From Tillus elongatus (Eukaryota > Arthropoda > Insecta > Coleoptera > Cleridae), in NCBI GenBank assembly GCA_964006375.1, contig OZ023267.1, positions 35,041,766 to 35,105,765 of the forward strand: a stretch of 64,000 bases of DNA, in the 5' to 3' direction. The stretch's first letter is position 1. Each line of letters opens with the position of its first letter. Below are positions 35,855 through 47,475 of the stretch, piece after piece. Below the pieces are notes generated by a model. It ran no database searches. It saw nothing but the letters and a program-made list of their open reading frames with translations, and was not told the DNA's origin. A program made the translations under genes and the position numbers.

Positions 35855-35894
35855 GTTAAAGTAATGAAATGCAATTTTCATTACAAGTTCAAAG

Positions 35895-36690
35895 ATTCTT
35901 TTTATTTTATTTTTTATTTCAACAACACACCACGAGGGCTTACAGCCTAAATACTATCGTACCATGGGTGTCGACAAGGAGGAAAGTGGCAACCTGTTAA
36001 TTCTGGACTTGAAGGTTTGGAGGTTCGGGGGAGAAGGAAAAACATGTGCCGGCAAGGAATTCCACAACTTGGAAGTCCTCGGGGCAAGAGAGCGGGCATA
36101 ACAAGATGTTCTATGTCTGGTGACCTGGACAGTAAAAGGGTGCATTCGCTCTGTTCCCCTGGTAGATCTGTTGGGGGCAGCAGGTGGATGAACTATGGAA
36201 GAAAGCTCCTCTGAGCAGTGCCCGTGGAGATATCTATAAAAGAGAGATAGGTCACCAACGGCACGACGGTGGGCAAGGGATGGCAGCCTTTGGGTGAGGG
36301 TAGGGTCACCGATGAGACGTATTATAGCTCTCTTCTGAATGGAATCGAGGATAGAGAGTGTAGAAGCGACAGCAGCACTTTTGATTGATGTGGGAGCAGT
36401 ATTCGAGGTTTGGTCTTATTTGTGAACTGTATAAAGTATAGAGATTAGCTGGTGAAAAGTATTTGCGGGCCCTAATTTCTTAGCAGCCGCTTCCGCAATT
36501 GATGTGACATGTTGGTGCCAATTGAGATTTCGATCCACAGAGATGCCAACAAGTGAAAAGGACTCATTACTTTGAATAACTTGGTTGTTTATTGTGATGG
36601 GTCTGAGGTTGGTGTATCTCTTATGAGAAAGAAAGCAAGACTGTGATTTGGTGGGGTTGAATTGTACAAGATTTCTATTCTATTCAGCAG
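35895..36690 (-). pseudogene. LINE 3' end (RT C-terminal region)
   Basis: Minus strand from 36690 down reads NLVQFNPTKSQSCFLSHKRY, then NWHQHVTSIAEAAAKKLGPA, SSQIRPNLEYCSHIW, LDSIQKRAIIRLIGDPTL, HRRAVGDLSLLYRYLHG and the tail RTSKLWNSLPAHVFPSPPN. It ends in an A-rich AAATAAAAAATAAAATAAAA stretch near 35905. 5'-truncated, with frameshifts. Same family as 16995-17570. Confidence 0.8.
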
Positions 36691-36728
36691 ATCGGTGATC
36701 AAGAGAGAACTAAGATCGGTCTACGCTG

Positions 36729-37512
36729 ACTCAGAATATGGTTCCTGTTAACACGTGTAAGTAGAGATCTATGCCCGAAGTTTGTCAAGAACCTGTACAG
36801 CAGATCAGTGCCAGGTGTTTTTGAGAATAAAGTTCAATGATTCAGTAGATCGGTGATCAAGAGAGAACTGAGATCGGCCTACGCTAGAAAGGAGGAGACT
36901 GACATGAAACTGAAGATAGTGCATGACACACTAACAGATTTGCCCCTGAGGATGGCTACTAGGTAGCCGAAACGCGTAGGGTTTTAATAATAAATTTATT
37001 GTCTGGATCAGAACCCTTTCATTGAGTATTTGATTATGTCTATCCCAGACCATGTGACGTTTAGGAATGAAATCATTTCGGCGAGGCTGGCCAATGTCCT
37101 AAAGTCTTACAGAAGGTTATCGAGGTGTTCGGTCCTATTGTCACTCAGAATATGGTTCCTGTTAACACGTGTAAGTAGAGATCTATGCCCGAAGTTTGTC
37201 AAGAACCTGTACAGCAGATCAGTGCCAGGTGTTTTTGAGAATAAAGTTCAATGATTCAGTAGATCGGTGATCAAGAGAGAACTGAGATCGGCCTACGCTA
37301 GAAAGGAGGAGACTGACATGAAATGGAAGATAGTACATGACACACTAACATATTTGTCCCTGAGGGTGGCTACTAGGTAGCCGAAATGCGTAGAGTTATA
37401 ATAATAAATTTATTGTCTGGATCAGAAGCCTTTCATTGAGTATTTGATTATGTCTATTCCAGACCATGTGACGTTTATGAATGAAATAATTTAGGTGAGA
37501 CTGGCCAAAATT
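36729..37512 (+). repeat. Penelope-like direct repeat pair with hammerhead-like motifs
   Basis: Two copies about 370 bp long, offset by 414 bp (36729-37098 and 37143-37512), each starting ACTCAGAATATGGTTCCTGT. Each has a CTGAGG(A/G) ... GGCTACTAGGTAGCC ... GAAA core followed by AATAATAAATTTATTGTCTG. Copy 2 carries CTGAGGG and GAAATG, so it is less canonical. The paired long repeat resembles the pseudo-LTRs of Penelope-like elements, which are known to carry hammerhead ribozymes. No RT is present here. Confidence 0.6.
36946..36973 (+). ncRNA. Hammerhead-like ribozyme core (candidate)
   Basis: CTGAGGA (CUGANGA), hairpin GGCTAC-TAG-GTAGCC, then GAAAC: the conserved strands and stem II of a hammerhead. 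One extra base precedes the stem. Stems I and III were not resolved. Confidence 0.4.
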
Positions 37513-37900
37513 GCAGTCTTCTATCAGAATCACCGTCAATCAAGTCTTGAACTTGTCGTAGTTTATAGGCATTCATTTTTTCGTTTTTGAGACACCTTAA
37601 AACTGTTGATTGACTAACATCATTTTCACGTGCAATTTGAGGGGTAGAAGTTGTTGGTTCTTCTTTAAAAGTCAATAAAATATTGAGTTTTACATCTTCC
37701 TCAACAAACTCGGATCTCCTAGGCAGTGGTTTAACGTGTCCATAACCACAAAACTGTGAGTGTATCTTAGACACAGTTCCCTGGGTTAGTGGGGGCACAT
37801 CTGGATGTTTTTCATTAAATAAGTTAATAACTTGTGCCTGCGTTTTACAGATATACTCGTCATTAATATTTCTGTTCGTAGAGTTTCAGTTAAGTATCGC
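37500..37900 (-). pseudogene. DUF4817-type transposase N-terminal fragment
   Basis: Minus strand reads VINLFNEKHPDVPPLTQGTV (the start lies in a second frame), then SKIHSQFCGYGHVKPLPRR, FKEEPTTSTPQIARENDVSQ and VLRCLKNEKMNAYKLRQVQD (helix-turn-helix). It ends at about DRRLQF where it meets the Penelope-like repeat. The catalytic part is missing. Confidence 0.7.
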
Positions 37901-38519
37901 ATTGTTACACCAGAAATGAATTGAAATTATAGGAACTAAATTACGAGACCGTGCTTTCAACACAAAACACCACAAAATAAAACATAACTGTTAAATTTCA
38001 CCTTTCACACTGCAAAAATTGGTAGTTAATAAGAAACGATTGATGATACCAAGTACGTTTTAGATAAAAGACAAGATAAGAAATTTAAGGTAAGAGTCAG
38101 TGAAGAATAGATAGATTATTTCGTTGTGTGCAAGTAAATGGAGAAAATTTTGAACGTTTATTATAAGAAATGGACGTTTTTATTGAGTTTATTTTCGAAT
38201 TTTGAATTTAAGGGTAAACTGTTTAGTTTTAATATCCCGGTATTAAATTTCCAACCTGTATTGAAAACTGTAATATTAGACCATACATATGGGGTATCTC
38301 CACATTCAGAAAAATGTGATCTATCGAATTGTGATGAAAAAATGTAGGGTTTCTATATAAAAAAAGGATAAAGTGGTGGAGGTAAAATGGTGGGAGTTTA
38401 ATTTTTTTAACTGTGATTATAGGATAATGTACGACAAATTAAACTTCACATGTCTCAGCATTTTCCACAAAAACTATTTATTTGCTGAATAATTAATTTT
38501 ATTACATAAGTGTGCTTCA

Positions 38520-38522
<3 letters not shown>
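37901..38522. other. No gene recognised
   Basis: AT-rich DNA inside duplication unit 1. Confidence 0.4.

Positions 38523-38592
<70 letters not shown>
38523..38592. repeat. (TA)n microsatellite abutting a transposon end
   Basis: 35 TA units. The array runs directly into ACAGGCTGTTTCAAAAAACA, the 5' terminus of the next transposon, whose TA target it may include. Confidence 0.95.
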
Positions 38593-38595
<3 letters not shown>

Positions 38596-39542
38596 GCTGT
38601 TTCAAAAAACATGCACCATCGCTCGTGGGGCAATTCCTTACTAAAAAATAAGAAAAAAAGTTACTGTGCACATGGGCCCGGAAACGCATAGTTTCCAATA
38701 TACAGGGAGTTGAATTTTTTTTATTTTAATTTTTTATAAATAATTTCAAAACCATTGGATTGATTTTAATGAAACTTGGAACTTGAAAGTGTATTATGAA
38801 AGTGCATATTTTCAAGTGAAAATCTACTTACAAATGCGTCAGTGGCGTGCGCACGGGGTAACTGTAAAAATTCATTTGGGGAAAAAATATGTGCGCCACT
38901 GTCTTTTTCCAATTTTGATACATCAGTTATGAAGCTTATTACATAAGCCACAAAAGCTACCTCAAAGTACCGATTCGTTGGAGTAATGAAAACAGTAATC
39001 GTAAAGTGCCATGAAACTATAATTTTTGACAGTTCTCTAAATTCTACAATTTTGAAGTGCTTTGTAGGCGTCAAAAGAGTTTTCGTGCTATTCTTTAAAT
39101 TTTGATACGGTGCAGTATTTTCGTTTTTAGTTATTTGTTGATACTGAGCTGCTCATTAATATTATTTCCTCGTCTCAAGATGGTTTTCATTCAGTACACT
39201 TCAGCGGATTTGACTGATATGTTGTTAATTTATGGACAAACAAATCAAAATGCTAGACAAGCTGTGCGAGTTTATCAGGAAACTTATCCGCAAAGAAGAA
39301 TTCCTGACAAAAATATTTTCCCACGTATTGTAAGACATTTGAGAGAAACTGGTTCTTTAAAACCTTTAAAAGCTGACTCTGGACACATAAGATACCGCCG
39401 AACTGTACGAGTTGAAGAGGCAATATTAAATAGAGTTGAACGTGATCCTAGTACAAGTACGAGAATTATTGCCACCGAACTGGGTAATATTTCGGCATCA
39501 TCAGTTCACAGAACTCTGAAGGATCAAAGTTTATATGCCTAT
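38593..39542 (+). mobile_element. DUF4817 transposon, 5' half (cut by the duplication)
   Basis: Same as the first 950 bp of 42293-43905: terminal ACAGGCTGTTTC, a 587-bp untranslated region and the start of the transposase from ATG 39180. The transposase is cut at codon 121 (…LYAY, residues after the start Met). The frame then runs into the next unit and ends at 39638 after unrelated residues. Confidence 0.85.
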
Positions 39543-39582
39543 GTTAAAGTAATGAAATGCAATTTTCATTACAAGTTCAAAG

Positions 39583-40378
39583 ATTCTTTTTATTTTATTT
39601 TTTATTTCAACAACACACCACGAGGGCTTACAGCCTAAATACTATCGTACCATGGGTGTCGACAAGGAGGAAAGTGGCAACCTGTTAATTCTGGACTTGA
39701 AGGTTTGGAGGTTCGGGGGAGAAGGAAAAACATGTGCCGGCAAGGAATTCCACAACTTGGAAGTCCTCGGGGCAAGAGAGCGGGCATAACAAGATGTTCT
39801 ATGTCTGGTGACCTGGACAGTAAAAGGGTGCATTCGCTCTGTTCCCCTGGTAGATCTGTTGGGGGCAGCAGGTGGATGAACTATGGAAGAAAGCTCCTCT
39901 GAGCAGTGCCCGTGGAGATATCTATAAAAGAGAGATAGGTCACCAACGGCACGACGGTGGGCAAGGGATGGCAGCCTTTGGGTGAGGGTAGGGTCACCGA
40001 TGAGACGTATTATAGCTCTCTTCTGAATGGAATCGAGGATAGAGAGTGTAGAAGCGACAGCAGCACTTTTGATTGATGTGGGAGCAGTATTCGAGGTTTG
40101 GTCTTATTTGTGAACTGTATAAAGTATAGAGATTAGCTGGTGAAAAGTATTTGCGGGCCCTAATTTCTTAGCAGCCGCTTCCGCAATTGATGTGACATGT
40201 TGGTGCCAATTGAGATTTCGATCCACAGAGATGCCAACAAGTGAAAAGGACTCATTACTTTGAATAACTTGGTTGTTTATTGTGATGGGTCTGAGGTTGG
40301 TGTATCTCTTATGAGAAAGAAAGCAAGACTGTGATTTGGTGGGGTTGAATTGTACAAGATTTCTATTCTATTCAGCAG
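39583..40378 (-). pseudogene. LINE 3' end, duplicate of 35895-36690
   Basis: Identical copy at +3688 bp. See unit 1. Confidence 0.8.
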
Positions 40379-40416
40379 ATCGGTGATCAAGAGAGAACTA
40401 AGATCGGTCTACGCTG

Positions 40417-41200
40417 ACTCAGAATATGGTTCCTGTTAACACGTGTAAGTAGAGATCTATGCCCGAAGTTTGTCAAGAACCTGTACAGCAGATCAGTGCC
40501 AGGTGTTTTTGAGAATAAAGTTCAATGATTCAGTAGATCGGTGATCAAGAGAGAACTGAGATCGGCCTACGCTAGAAAGGAGGAGACTGACATGAAACTG
40601 AAGATAGTGCATGACACACTAACAGATTTGCCCCTGAGGATGGCTACTAGGTAGCCGAAACGCGTAGGGTTTTAATAATAAATTTATTGTCTGGATCAGA
40701 ACCCTTTCATTGAGTATTTGATTATGTCTATCCCAGACCATGTGACGTTTAGGAATGAAATCATTTCGGCGAGGCTGGCCAATGTCCTAAAGTCTTACAG
40801 AAGGTTATCGAGGTGTTCGGTCCTATTGTCACTCAGAATATGGTTCCTGTTAACACGTGTAAGTAGAGATCTATGCCCGAAGTTTGTCAAGAACCTGTAC
40901 AGCAGATCAGTGCCAGGTGTTTTTGAGAATAAAGTTCAATGATTCAGTAGATCGGTGATCAAGAGAGAACTGAGATCGGCCTACGCTAGAAAGGAGGAGA
41001 CTGACATGAAATGGAAGATAGTACATGACACACTAACATATTTGTCCCTGAGGGTGGCTACTAGGTAGCCGAAATGCGTAGAGTTATAATAATAAATTTA
41101 TTGTCTGGATCAGAAGCCTTTCATTGAGTATTTGATTATGTCTATTCCAGACCATGTGACGTTTATGAATGAAATAATTTAGGTGAGACTGGCCAAAATT
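40417..41200 (+). repeat. Penelope-like repeat pair, duplicate of 36729-37512
   Basis: Identical copy at +3688 bp, with the candidate hammerhead core at 40634-40661. Confidence 0.6.
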
Positions 41201-41588
41201 GCAGTCTTCTATCAGAATCACCGTCAATCAAGTCTTGAACTTGTCGTAGTTTATAGGCATTCATTTTTTCGTTTTTGAGACACCTTAAAACTGTTGATTG
41301 ACTAACATCATTTTCACGTGCAATTTGAGGGGTAGAAGTTGTTGGTTCTTCTTTAAAAGTCAATAAAATATTGAGTTTTACATCTTCCTCAACAAACTCG
41401 GATCTCCTAGGCAGTGGTTTAACGTGTCCATAACCACAAAACTGTGAGTGTATCTTAGACACAGTTCCCTGGGTTAGTGGGGGCACATCTGGATGTTTTT
41501 CATTAAATAAGTTAATAACTTGTGCCTGCGTTTTACAGATATACTCGTCATTAATATTTCTGTTCGTAGAGTTTCAGTTAAGTATCGC
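41188..41588 (-). pseudogene. Transposase N-terminal fragment, duplicate of 37500-37900
   Basis: Identical copy at +3688 bp. Confidence 0.7.
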
Positions 41589-42207
41589 ATTGTTACACCA
41601 GAAATGAATTGAAATTATAGGAACTAAATTACGAGACCGTGCTTTCAACACAAAACACCACAAAATAAAACATAACTGTTAAATTTCACCTTTCACACTG
41701 CAAAAATTGGTAGTTAATAAGAAACGATTGATGATACCAAGTACGTTTTAGATAAAAGACAAGATAAGAAATTTAAGGTAAGAGTCAGTGAAGAATAGAT
41801 AGATTATTTCGTTGTGTGCAAGTAAATGGAGAAAATTTTGAACGTTTATTATAAGAAATGGACGTTTTTATTGAGTTTATTTTCGAATTTTGAATTTAAG
41901 GGTAAACTGTTTAGTTTTAATATCCCGGTATTAAATTTCCAACCTGTATTGAAAACTGTAATATTAGACCATACATATGGGGTATCTCCACATTCAGAAA
42001 AATGTGATCTATCGAATTGTGATGAAAAAATGTAGGGTTTCTATATAAAAAAAGGATAAAGTGGTGGAGGTAAAATGGTGGGAGTTTAATTTTTTTAACT
42101 GTGATTATAGGATAATGTACGACAAATTAAACTTCACATGTCTCAGCATTTTCCACAAAAACTATTTATTTGCTGAATAATTAATTTTATTACATAAGTG
42201 TGCTTCA

Positions 42208-42210
<3 letters not shown>

Positions 42211-42292
<82 letters not shown>
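42211..42292. repeat. (TA)n microsatellite abutting a transposon end
   Basis: 41 TA units, six more than in unit 1; the only difference seen between the two units. Confidence 0.95.
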
Positions 42293-42295
<3 letters not shown>

Positions 42296-43905
42296 GCTGT
42301 TTCAAAAAACATGCACCATCGCTCGTGGGGCAATTCCTTACTAAAAAATAAGAAAAAAAGTTACTGTGCACATGGGCCCGGAAACGCATAGTTTCCAATA
42401 TACAGGGAGTTGAATTTTTTTTATTTTAATTTTTTATAAATAATTTCAAAACCATTGGATTGATTTTAATGAAACTTGGAACTTGAAAGTGTATTATGAA
42501 AGTGCATATTTTCAAGTGAAAATCTACTTACAAATGCGTCAGTGGCGTGCGCACGGGGTAACTGTAAAAATTCATTTGGGGAAAAAATATGTGCGCCACT
42601 GTCTTTTTCCAATTTTGATACATCAGTTATGAAGCTTATTACATAAGCCACAAAAGCTACCTCAAAGTACCGATTCGTTGGAGTAATGAAAACAGTAATC
42701 GTAAAGTGCCATGAAACTATAATTTTTGACAGTTCTCTAAATTCTACAATTTTGAAGTGCTTTGTAGGCGTCAAAAGAGTTTTCGTGCTATTCTTTAAAT
42801 TTTGATACGGTGCAGTATTTTCGTTTTTAGTTATTTGTTGATACTGAGCTGCTCATTAATATTATTTCCTCGTCTCAAGATGGTTTTCATTCAGTACACT
42901 TCAGCGGATTTGACTGATATGTTGTTAATTTATGGACAAACAAATCAAAATGCTAGACAAGCTGTGCGAGTTTATCAGGAAACTTATCCGCAAAGAAGAA
43001 TTCCTGACAAAAATATTTTCCCACGTATTGTAAGACATTTGAGAGAAACTGGTTCTTTAAAACCTTTAAAAGCTGACTCTGGACACATAAGATACCGCCG
43101 AACTGTACGAGTTGAAGAGGCAATATTAAATAGAGTTGAACGTGATCCTAGTACAAGTACGAGAATTATTGCCACCGAACTGGGTAATATTTCGGCATCA
43201 TCAGTTCACAGAACTCTGAAGGATCAAAGTTTATATGCCTATCATTTTACACGTGTCCAGGAACTTCTACCTAGAGACTTTCAACCAAGGGTAATGTTTT
43301 GTCAGTGGTTCTTAAACAAACTTAGGCACGACCAACATTTTTCTAAACGTGTACTATTTACTGATGAGGCGTCATTTACGCGAAAAGGTATCGTAAATTT
43401 TCACAATTTACATACATGGGCCGATGAAAACCCACACTCTCTAAGAGTTGCAAATTCGCAGTATCAATTTTCCATCAATATTTGGGCTGCTATTATTGAA
43501 AATCACATAATTGGTCCTGTTGCTCTACCGAATCGTCTTGACCATGAATCATATTTAAACGTTTTACAAAATGATTTGCCGTTGGTACTAATGAGAAATG
43601 CAGTTGTAAGAACATATTTAGCCAACACATACGGTCACCGATGGATTGGTCGTGGAGGTCCGGTGTCATGGCCACCTCGATCTCCGGACCTGAATACTCT
43701 CGATTTTTATTTGTGGGGTCATTTAAAAGAAATAGTGTATAAAACACCAGTAAATACACGAGAAGAATTGTTGGAAAGAATAGAATATGCATTTGACAGC
43801 ATTAGAGAAGATCAAAATATTTGCAGAAGAGTAAGGAGATCTTTGCGCAGAAGGTTAAATAATTGTAACGACGCTAATGGTGGTCACTTTCAACATTTTC
43901 TTTAG
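42293..43905 (+). mobile_element. DUF4817/DDE_3 DNA transposon (3' end not found)
   Basis: 5' terminus ACAGGCTGTTTCAAAAAACA directly after (TA)n, 587 bp of untranslated sequence, then the transposase. No matching inverted terminus was found between 43905 and 44110, so the 3' end may be lost. An inverted copy of the first 370 bp lies at 49044-49415. Confidence 0.75.
42880..43905 (+). CDS. DUF4817/DDE_3 transposase, open but lacking the second catalytic Asp block
   Basis: 341 residues from ATG 42880 (MVFIQYTSADLTDML); an earlier in-frame ATG at 42802 gives a hydrophobic extension unlike the family. N-terminal DUF4817 helix-turn-helix (about 1-75), second HTH (about 95-120, STRIIATELGNISASSVHRT), first Asp in LFTDEASFTRKG, and the third Asp block WPPRSPDLNTLDFYLWGHLK. 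Between LPLVLMRN and VVRTYLANTYGHRWIG the family normally has a QHDGAPPHF-type block with the second Asp; it is absent here, apparently by an in-frame deletion. The protein could bind DNA but should not cut. It is either a dead transposase or a repressor-like derivative. Confidence 0.8.
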   Translation: MVFIQYTSADLTDMLLIYGQTNQNARQAVRVYQETYPQRRIPDKNIFPRIVRHLRETGSLKPLKADSGHIRYRRTVRVEEAILNRVERDPSTSTRIIATELGNISASSVHRTLKDQSLYAYHFTRVQELLPRDFQPRVMFCQWFLNKLRHDQHFSKRVLFTDEASFTRKGIVNFHNLHTWADENPHSLRVANSQYQFSINIWAAIIENHIIGPVALPNRLDHESYLNVLQNDLPLVLMRNAVVRTYLANTYGHRWIGRGGPVSWPPRSPDLNTLDFYLWGHLKEIVYKTPVNTREELLERIEYAFDSIREDQNICRRVRRSLRRRLNNCNDANGGHFQHFL

Positions 43906-44109
43906 CTTTGTTATTAAAGTCAATTGAGTAATGTACAAAAAACAAGAGTTTGGAAAAATCATGGTGTCTTTACGATTACTTTTTTCATTTTTTATTTTTA
44001 TTTTTTATTTATCATTTTTTATCAATGTTTGTAATATTCATTTCAATGTTTATCACCAATAAGTTTTACGCAGGTTAGTTATTTGCACGTTTATTGCTGT
44101 AATGTTTAC

Positions 44110-45215
<1,106 letters not shown>

Positions 45216-45880
45216 GGGTTCAATAAAATGCTTAAAATACACTATATTTGTAGCTTGTTGAACTGTCCCAATTAAAGCCTTAGACTGAAAATATAGTATA
45301 CAATAGGTAGATTGAGGTTTGAGGAAGGCAATAAAGATTTTTGTAAGCAAATATCCCGTTTATAACGAAAATACAACGTTTTTGCCAAACCATGATTTGA
45401 CAATTTTTTGTCACAGAATTAGCTCAAAATCACTCTTTGCCTAGATTAGGTATCCAAGAATAAGTTTCTTAAATTTCAGGTCTTTTGGATTCCAAATAAA
45501 AACGTAATGCAAAGTGAAATGTAAAATATGACATACCTTAATTATTTAGTCAATATGTGTTGTCAAACTAGCGCGTTTCGGCACCATCCGTAGACCAGCT
45601 ATTTTCTAAAAGATGGCGCACTAAAATTGTGATTCCACGAACGCATTTCATTTTCATTCATAATATGTCAAATCATCTTTAAGGTTACATGCCATTAGTA
45701 ACATTTGAATGTTATTTAAGACCGAAACAGTCTACACTCGAATATGTTTCAGCGATCGGCGAAATAAATCAATCAATTCTGCAATTTGCTATTTAGCTAG
45801 ACACTTACATTTAATTTCCGATACCAAATTCCTGACGGTAAGGTGCTGTATGTGTAAATACAATGTAAAGAATTCGTTTA
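45216..45880. other. No gene recognised
   Basis: AT-rich, no convincing frame. Confidence 0.4.
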
Positions 45881-45887
45881 TTACGAA

Positions 45888-45959
45888 GCGTCGGTAGCTC
45901 ATTGGAAGAGTAGTTTGTATGTCAAGCGGACGATGCTGGTTCGAGTCCCGCCCGGTCCG
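45888..45959 (+). tRNA. tRNA-like sequence (possible Asp GTC pseudogene or SINE head)
   Basis: Box A TAGCTCATTGGAAGAG and box B GGTTCGAGTCC at tRNA spacing. A seven-base acceptor GCGTCGG pairs with CCGGTCC with one mismatch and two GU pairs, and the T stem has one mismatch. The anticodon loop would read ATGTCAA (GTC). No CCA is expected in the gene. It could be a degenerate gene or the head of a tRNA-derived SINE, since the repeat family resumes a few bases downstream. Confidence 0.45.
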
Positions 45960-45964
45960 TTTCT

Positions 45965-46140
45965 CCTTTTAGTGAATTTTTATTGGGAAAAATTAACTAA
46001 ATTCAAATGGAGAGGTATCTATGGTGAGATTTGACAAACATTTTTTTCAAATGACTGCGAAATAGGACCCATAGGACAAATATCCTGGGTCAGTTTCAAT
46101 TTTTATATGTTTATATAAATATAATATAAATAAAAATGTT
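45965..46140 (+). repeat. (TA)n-core interspersed repeat, copy 7 (left half, degenerate TA)
   Basis: CTTTTAGTGAATTTTTATTG, GACCCATAGGACAAATATCC and CAGTTTCAATTTTTATATGT blocks. The TA core has decayed to an ATAAATATAATATAAAT stretch. Confidence 0.65.
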
Positions 46141-46269
46141 AAGTTTTCTTTCGAAAAAAATGTTTATCTCCGAAAATTACAAAGCTATTTTGATGAAATT
46201 TATGTGAATATGTTGTCTTGGTAAAGGCCTTACCACGTGCCAAAATTCAACCTTCTAGGTTTATAGAAA

Positions 46270-46350
46270 ATTGAGTTATTCAAATTTGAAGCATTTAATG
46301 AAAATTGATTACCATAACGCACTTGCTGCGTTCAGACTTTTTTTGCTTCC
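46270..46350 (-). repeat. GACGCAGCAAGTGCG-type TIR module, right end only
   Basis: GAAAATTGATTACCATAACG and GCACTTGCTGCGTTCAGACT: the terminal inverted sequence of modules A-C, here without its partner. Confidence 0.6.
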
Positions 46351-46479
46351 GCGACTTAAGCGGTTTGACCTTTGCTTTTTTTATATTTAAAAAATGGTTA
46401 ATCTTGCTGGTGCGTATGGATGCAGTAATGAATATAATTCATAAAAACTAATTTCTTTCTTTTGTGCAAGTAAAAGATA

Positions 46480-46835
46480 TTTAACGGTAATTATGCAGAT
46501 GATCGGCATACGTGAGTTTTGAAAAATATTTCAGTAAACATGCTTAAAAGACTCAATGTGTGCATAAGCAACAAGATATATGTTGTGGAATCAACCCCTC
46601 CAAAAGTTACGAGACCCGGAGTGAATAGGGATGCTCGGCGGAGAAGGAAATATAAAGGAAAAATCAGTAAAAACAACTTAGTTCGACCTCTATAAGCAGC
46701 CTTTTCACTTTTTGTATCAACACTTTCTCCTAAACATGTTTTTCCCCTGCACCACGTATATTTGCTCCTAGTCCCCCGCAGCTTTTTGGGGGTTGAAGGG
46801 ACACCATTTTTCATGTTTATGCACTAAACACTCTA
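46480..46835. repeat. Interspersed repeat family B, copy 2
   Basis: TAATTATGCAGATGATCGGC, AAGTTACGAGACCCGGAGTG, AATAGGGATGCTCGGCGGAG and a downstream CCCGCAGCTTTTTGGGGG block, matching copies at 9080, 52240 and 61170. Confidence 0.6.
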
Positions 46836-46851
46836 TGAAGCAGACCTGAAC

Positions 46852-46894
46852 GACCTAACCTGACCTAACCTGACCTGACCTGACCTGACCTGAC
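46852..46894. repeat. Interstitial telomere-like array (CCTAA/CCTGA)n
   Basis: About eight 5-bp units alternating CCTAA and CCTGA (TTAGG and TCAGG on the other strand), followed by degenerate ACCTAACCCATACCTAACCC up to 46925. TTAGG is the general arthropod telomere unit and TCAGG that of many beetles. Confidence 0.7.
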
Positions 46895-47144
46895 CCGGAT
46901 CCTTTTACCTAACCCATACCTAACCCTGGACTGACAAAAAAACGTAGAAGAAAACCGAAAAGCAGAATAACATGCATTTAAAAAAAAAATCTTATGATTT
47001 AAAATATTTTTGATACCGCTAGCTATTCCTCGAGACAGTATCAATGGGCTCTATCCTGAATCTATATAAGCTACACAAACAAATTTTGTTAAAAAATAAA
47101 AAACTATAGTGAAAAAGCAAAAGTGACTACTTAAAAACTCAAAG

Positions 47145-47393
47145 ACGCAGCAAGTGCGTTATGGTAGTGAATTTTCATAGAAATGATCTGGCACCAAATA
47201 TTTTATTATAACTTTTTTTTCTTGCAACATAGAAATCTAAATTTTTGTGTATAGTTTACTTTTTAGTGAATTTTCTTTAAAAAAATTCACTAATGAGGAG
47301 ATCCCAACTTTTAAATTTTGAAAAAATTTCTTCAAATGAGCGCTAATTAGGCCCCCCAGAACACATATCCATGGTCGGTTTAAATTTTTATAT

Positions 47394-47475
<82 letters not shown>

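Larger units (their letters stand above)
35855..39542. repeat. Tandem duplication unit 1 (3688 bp)
   Basis: Matches 39543-43242 base for base by eye except for 12 fewer bases in the (TA)n run at 38523-38592. Homology starts at G35855/G39543 (preceding bases A and T differ) and ends at T39542/T43242. Contents: a LINE 3' end, a Penelope-like repeat pair, a transposase N-terminal piece and a transposon 5' half. Confidence 0.95.
39543..43242. repeat. Tandem duplication unit 2 (3700 bp)
   Basis: Direct copy of 35855-39542 with a (TA)n run 12 bp longer (42211-42292). It joins the 3' part of the transposase at 43243, so this boundary is probably the ancestral one. Its shared contents are listed for unit 1 and repeated below where useful. 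Confidence 0.95.

Noticed and set aside
38138..38347. 69-residue frame repeated in both duplication units
   Set aside because: Repeated only because the whole DNA segment is duplicated; no family signature.
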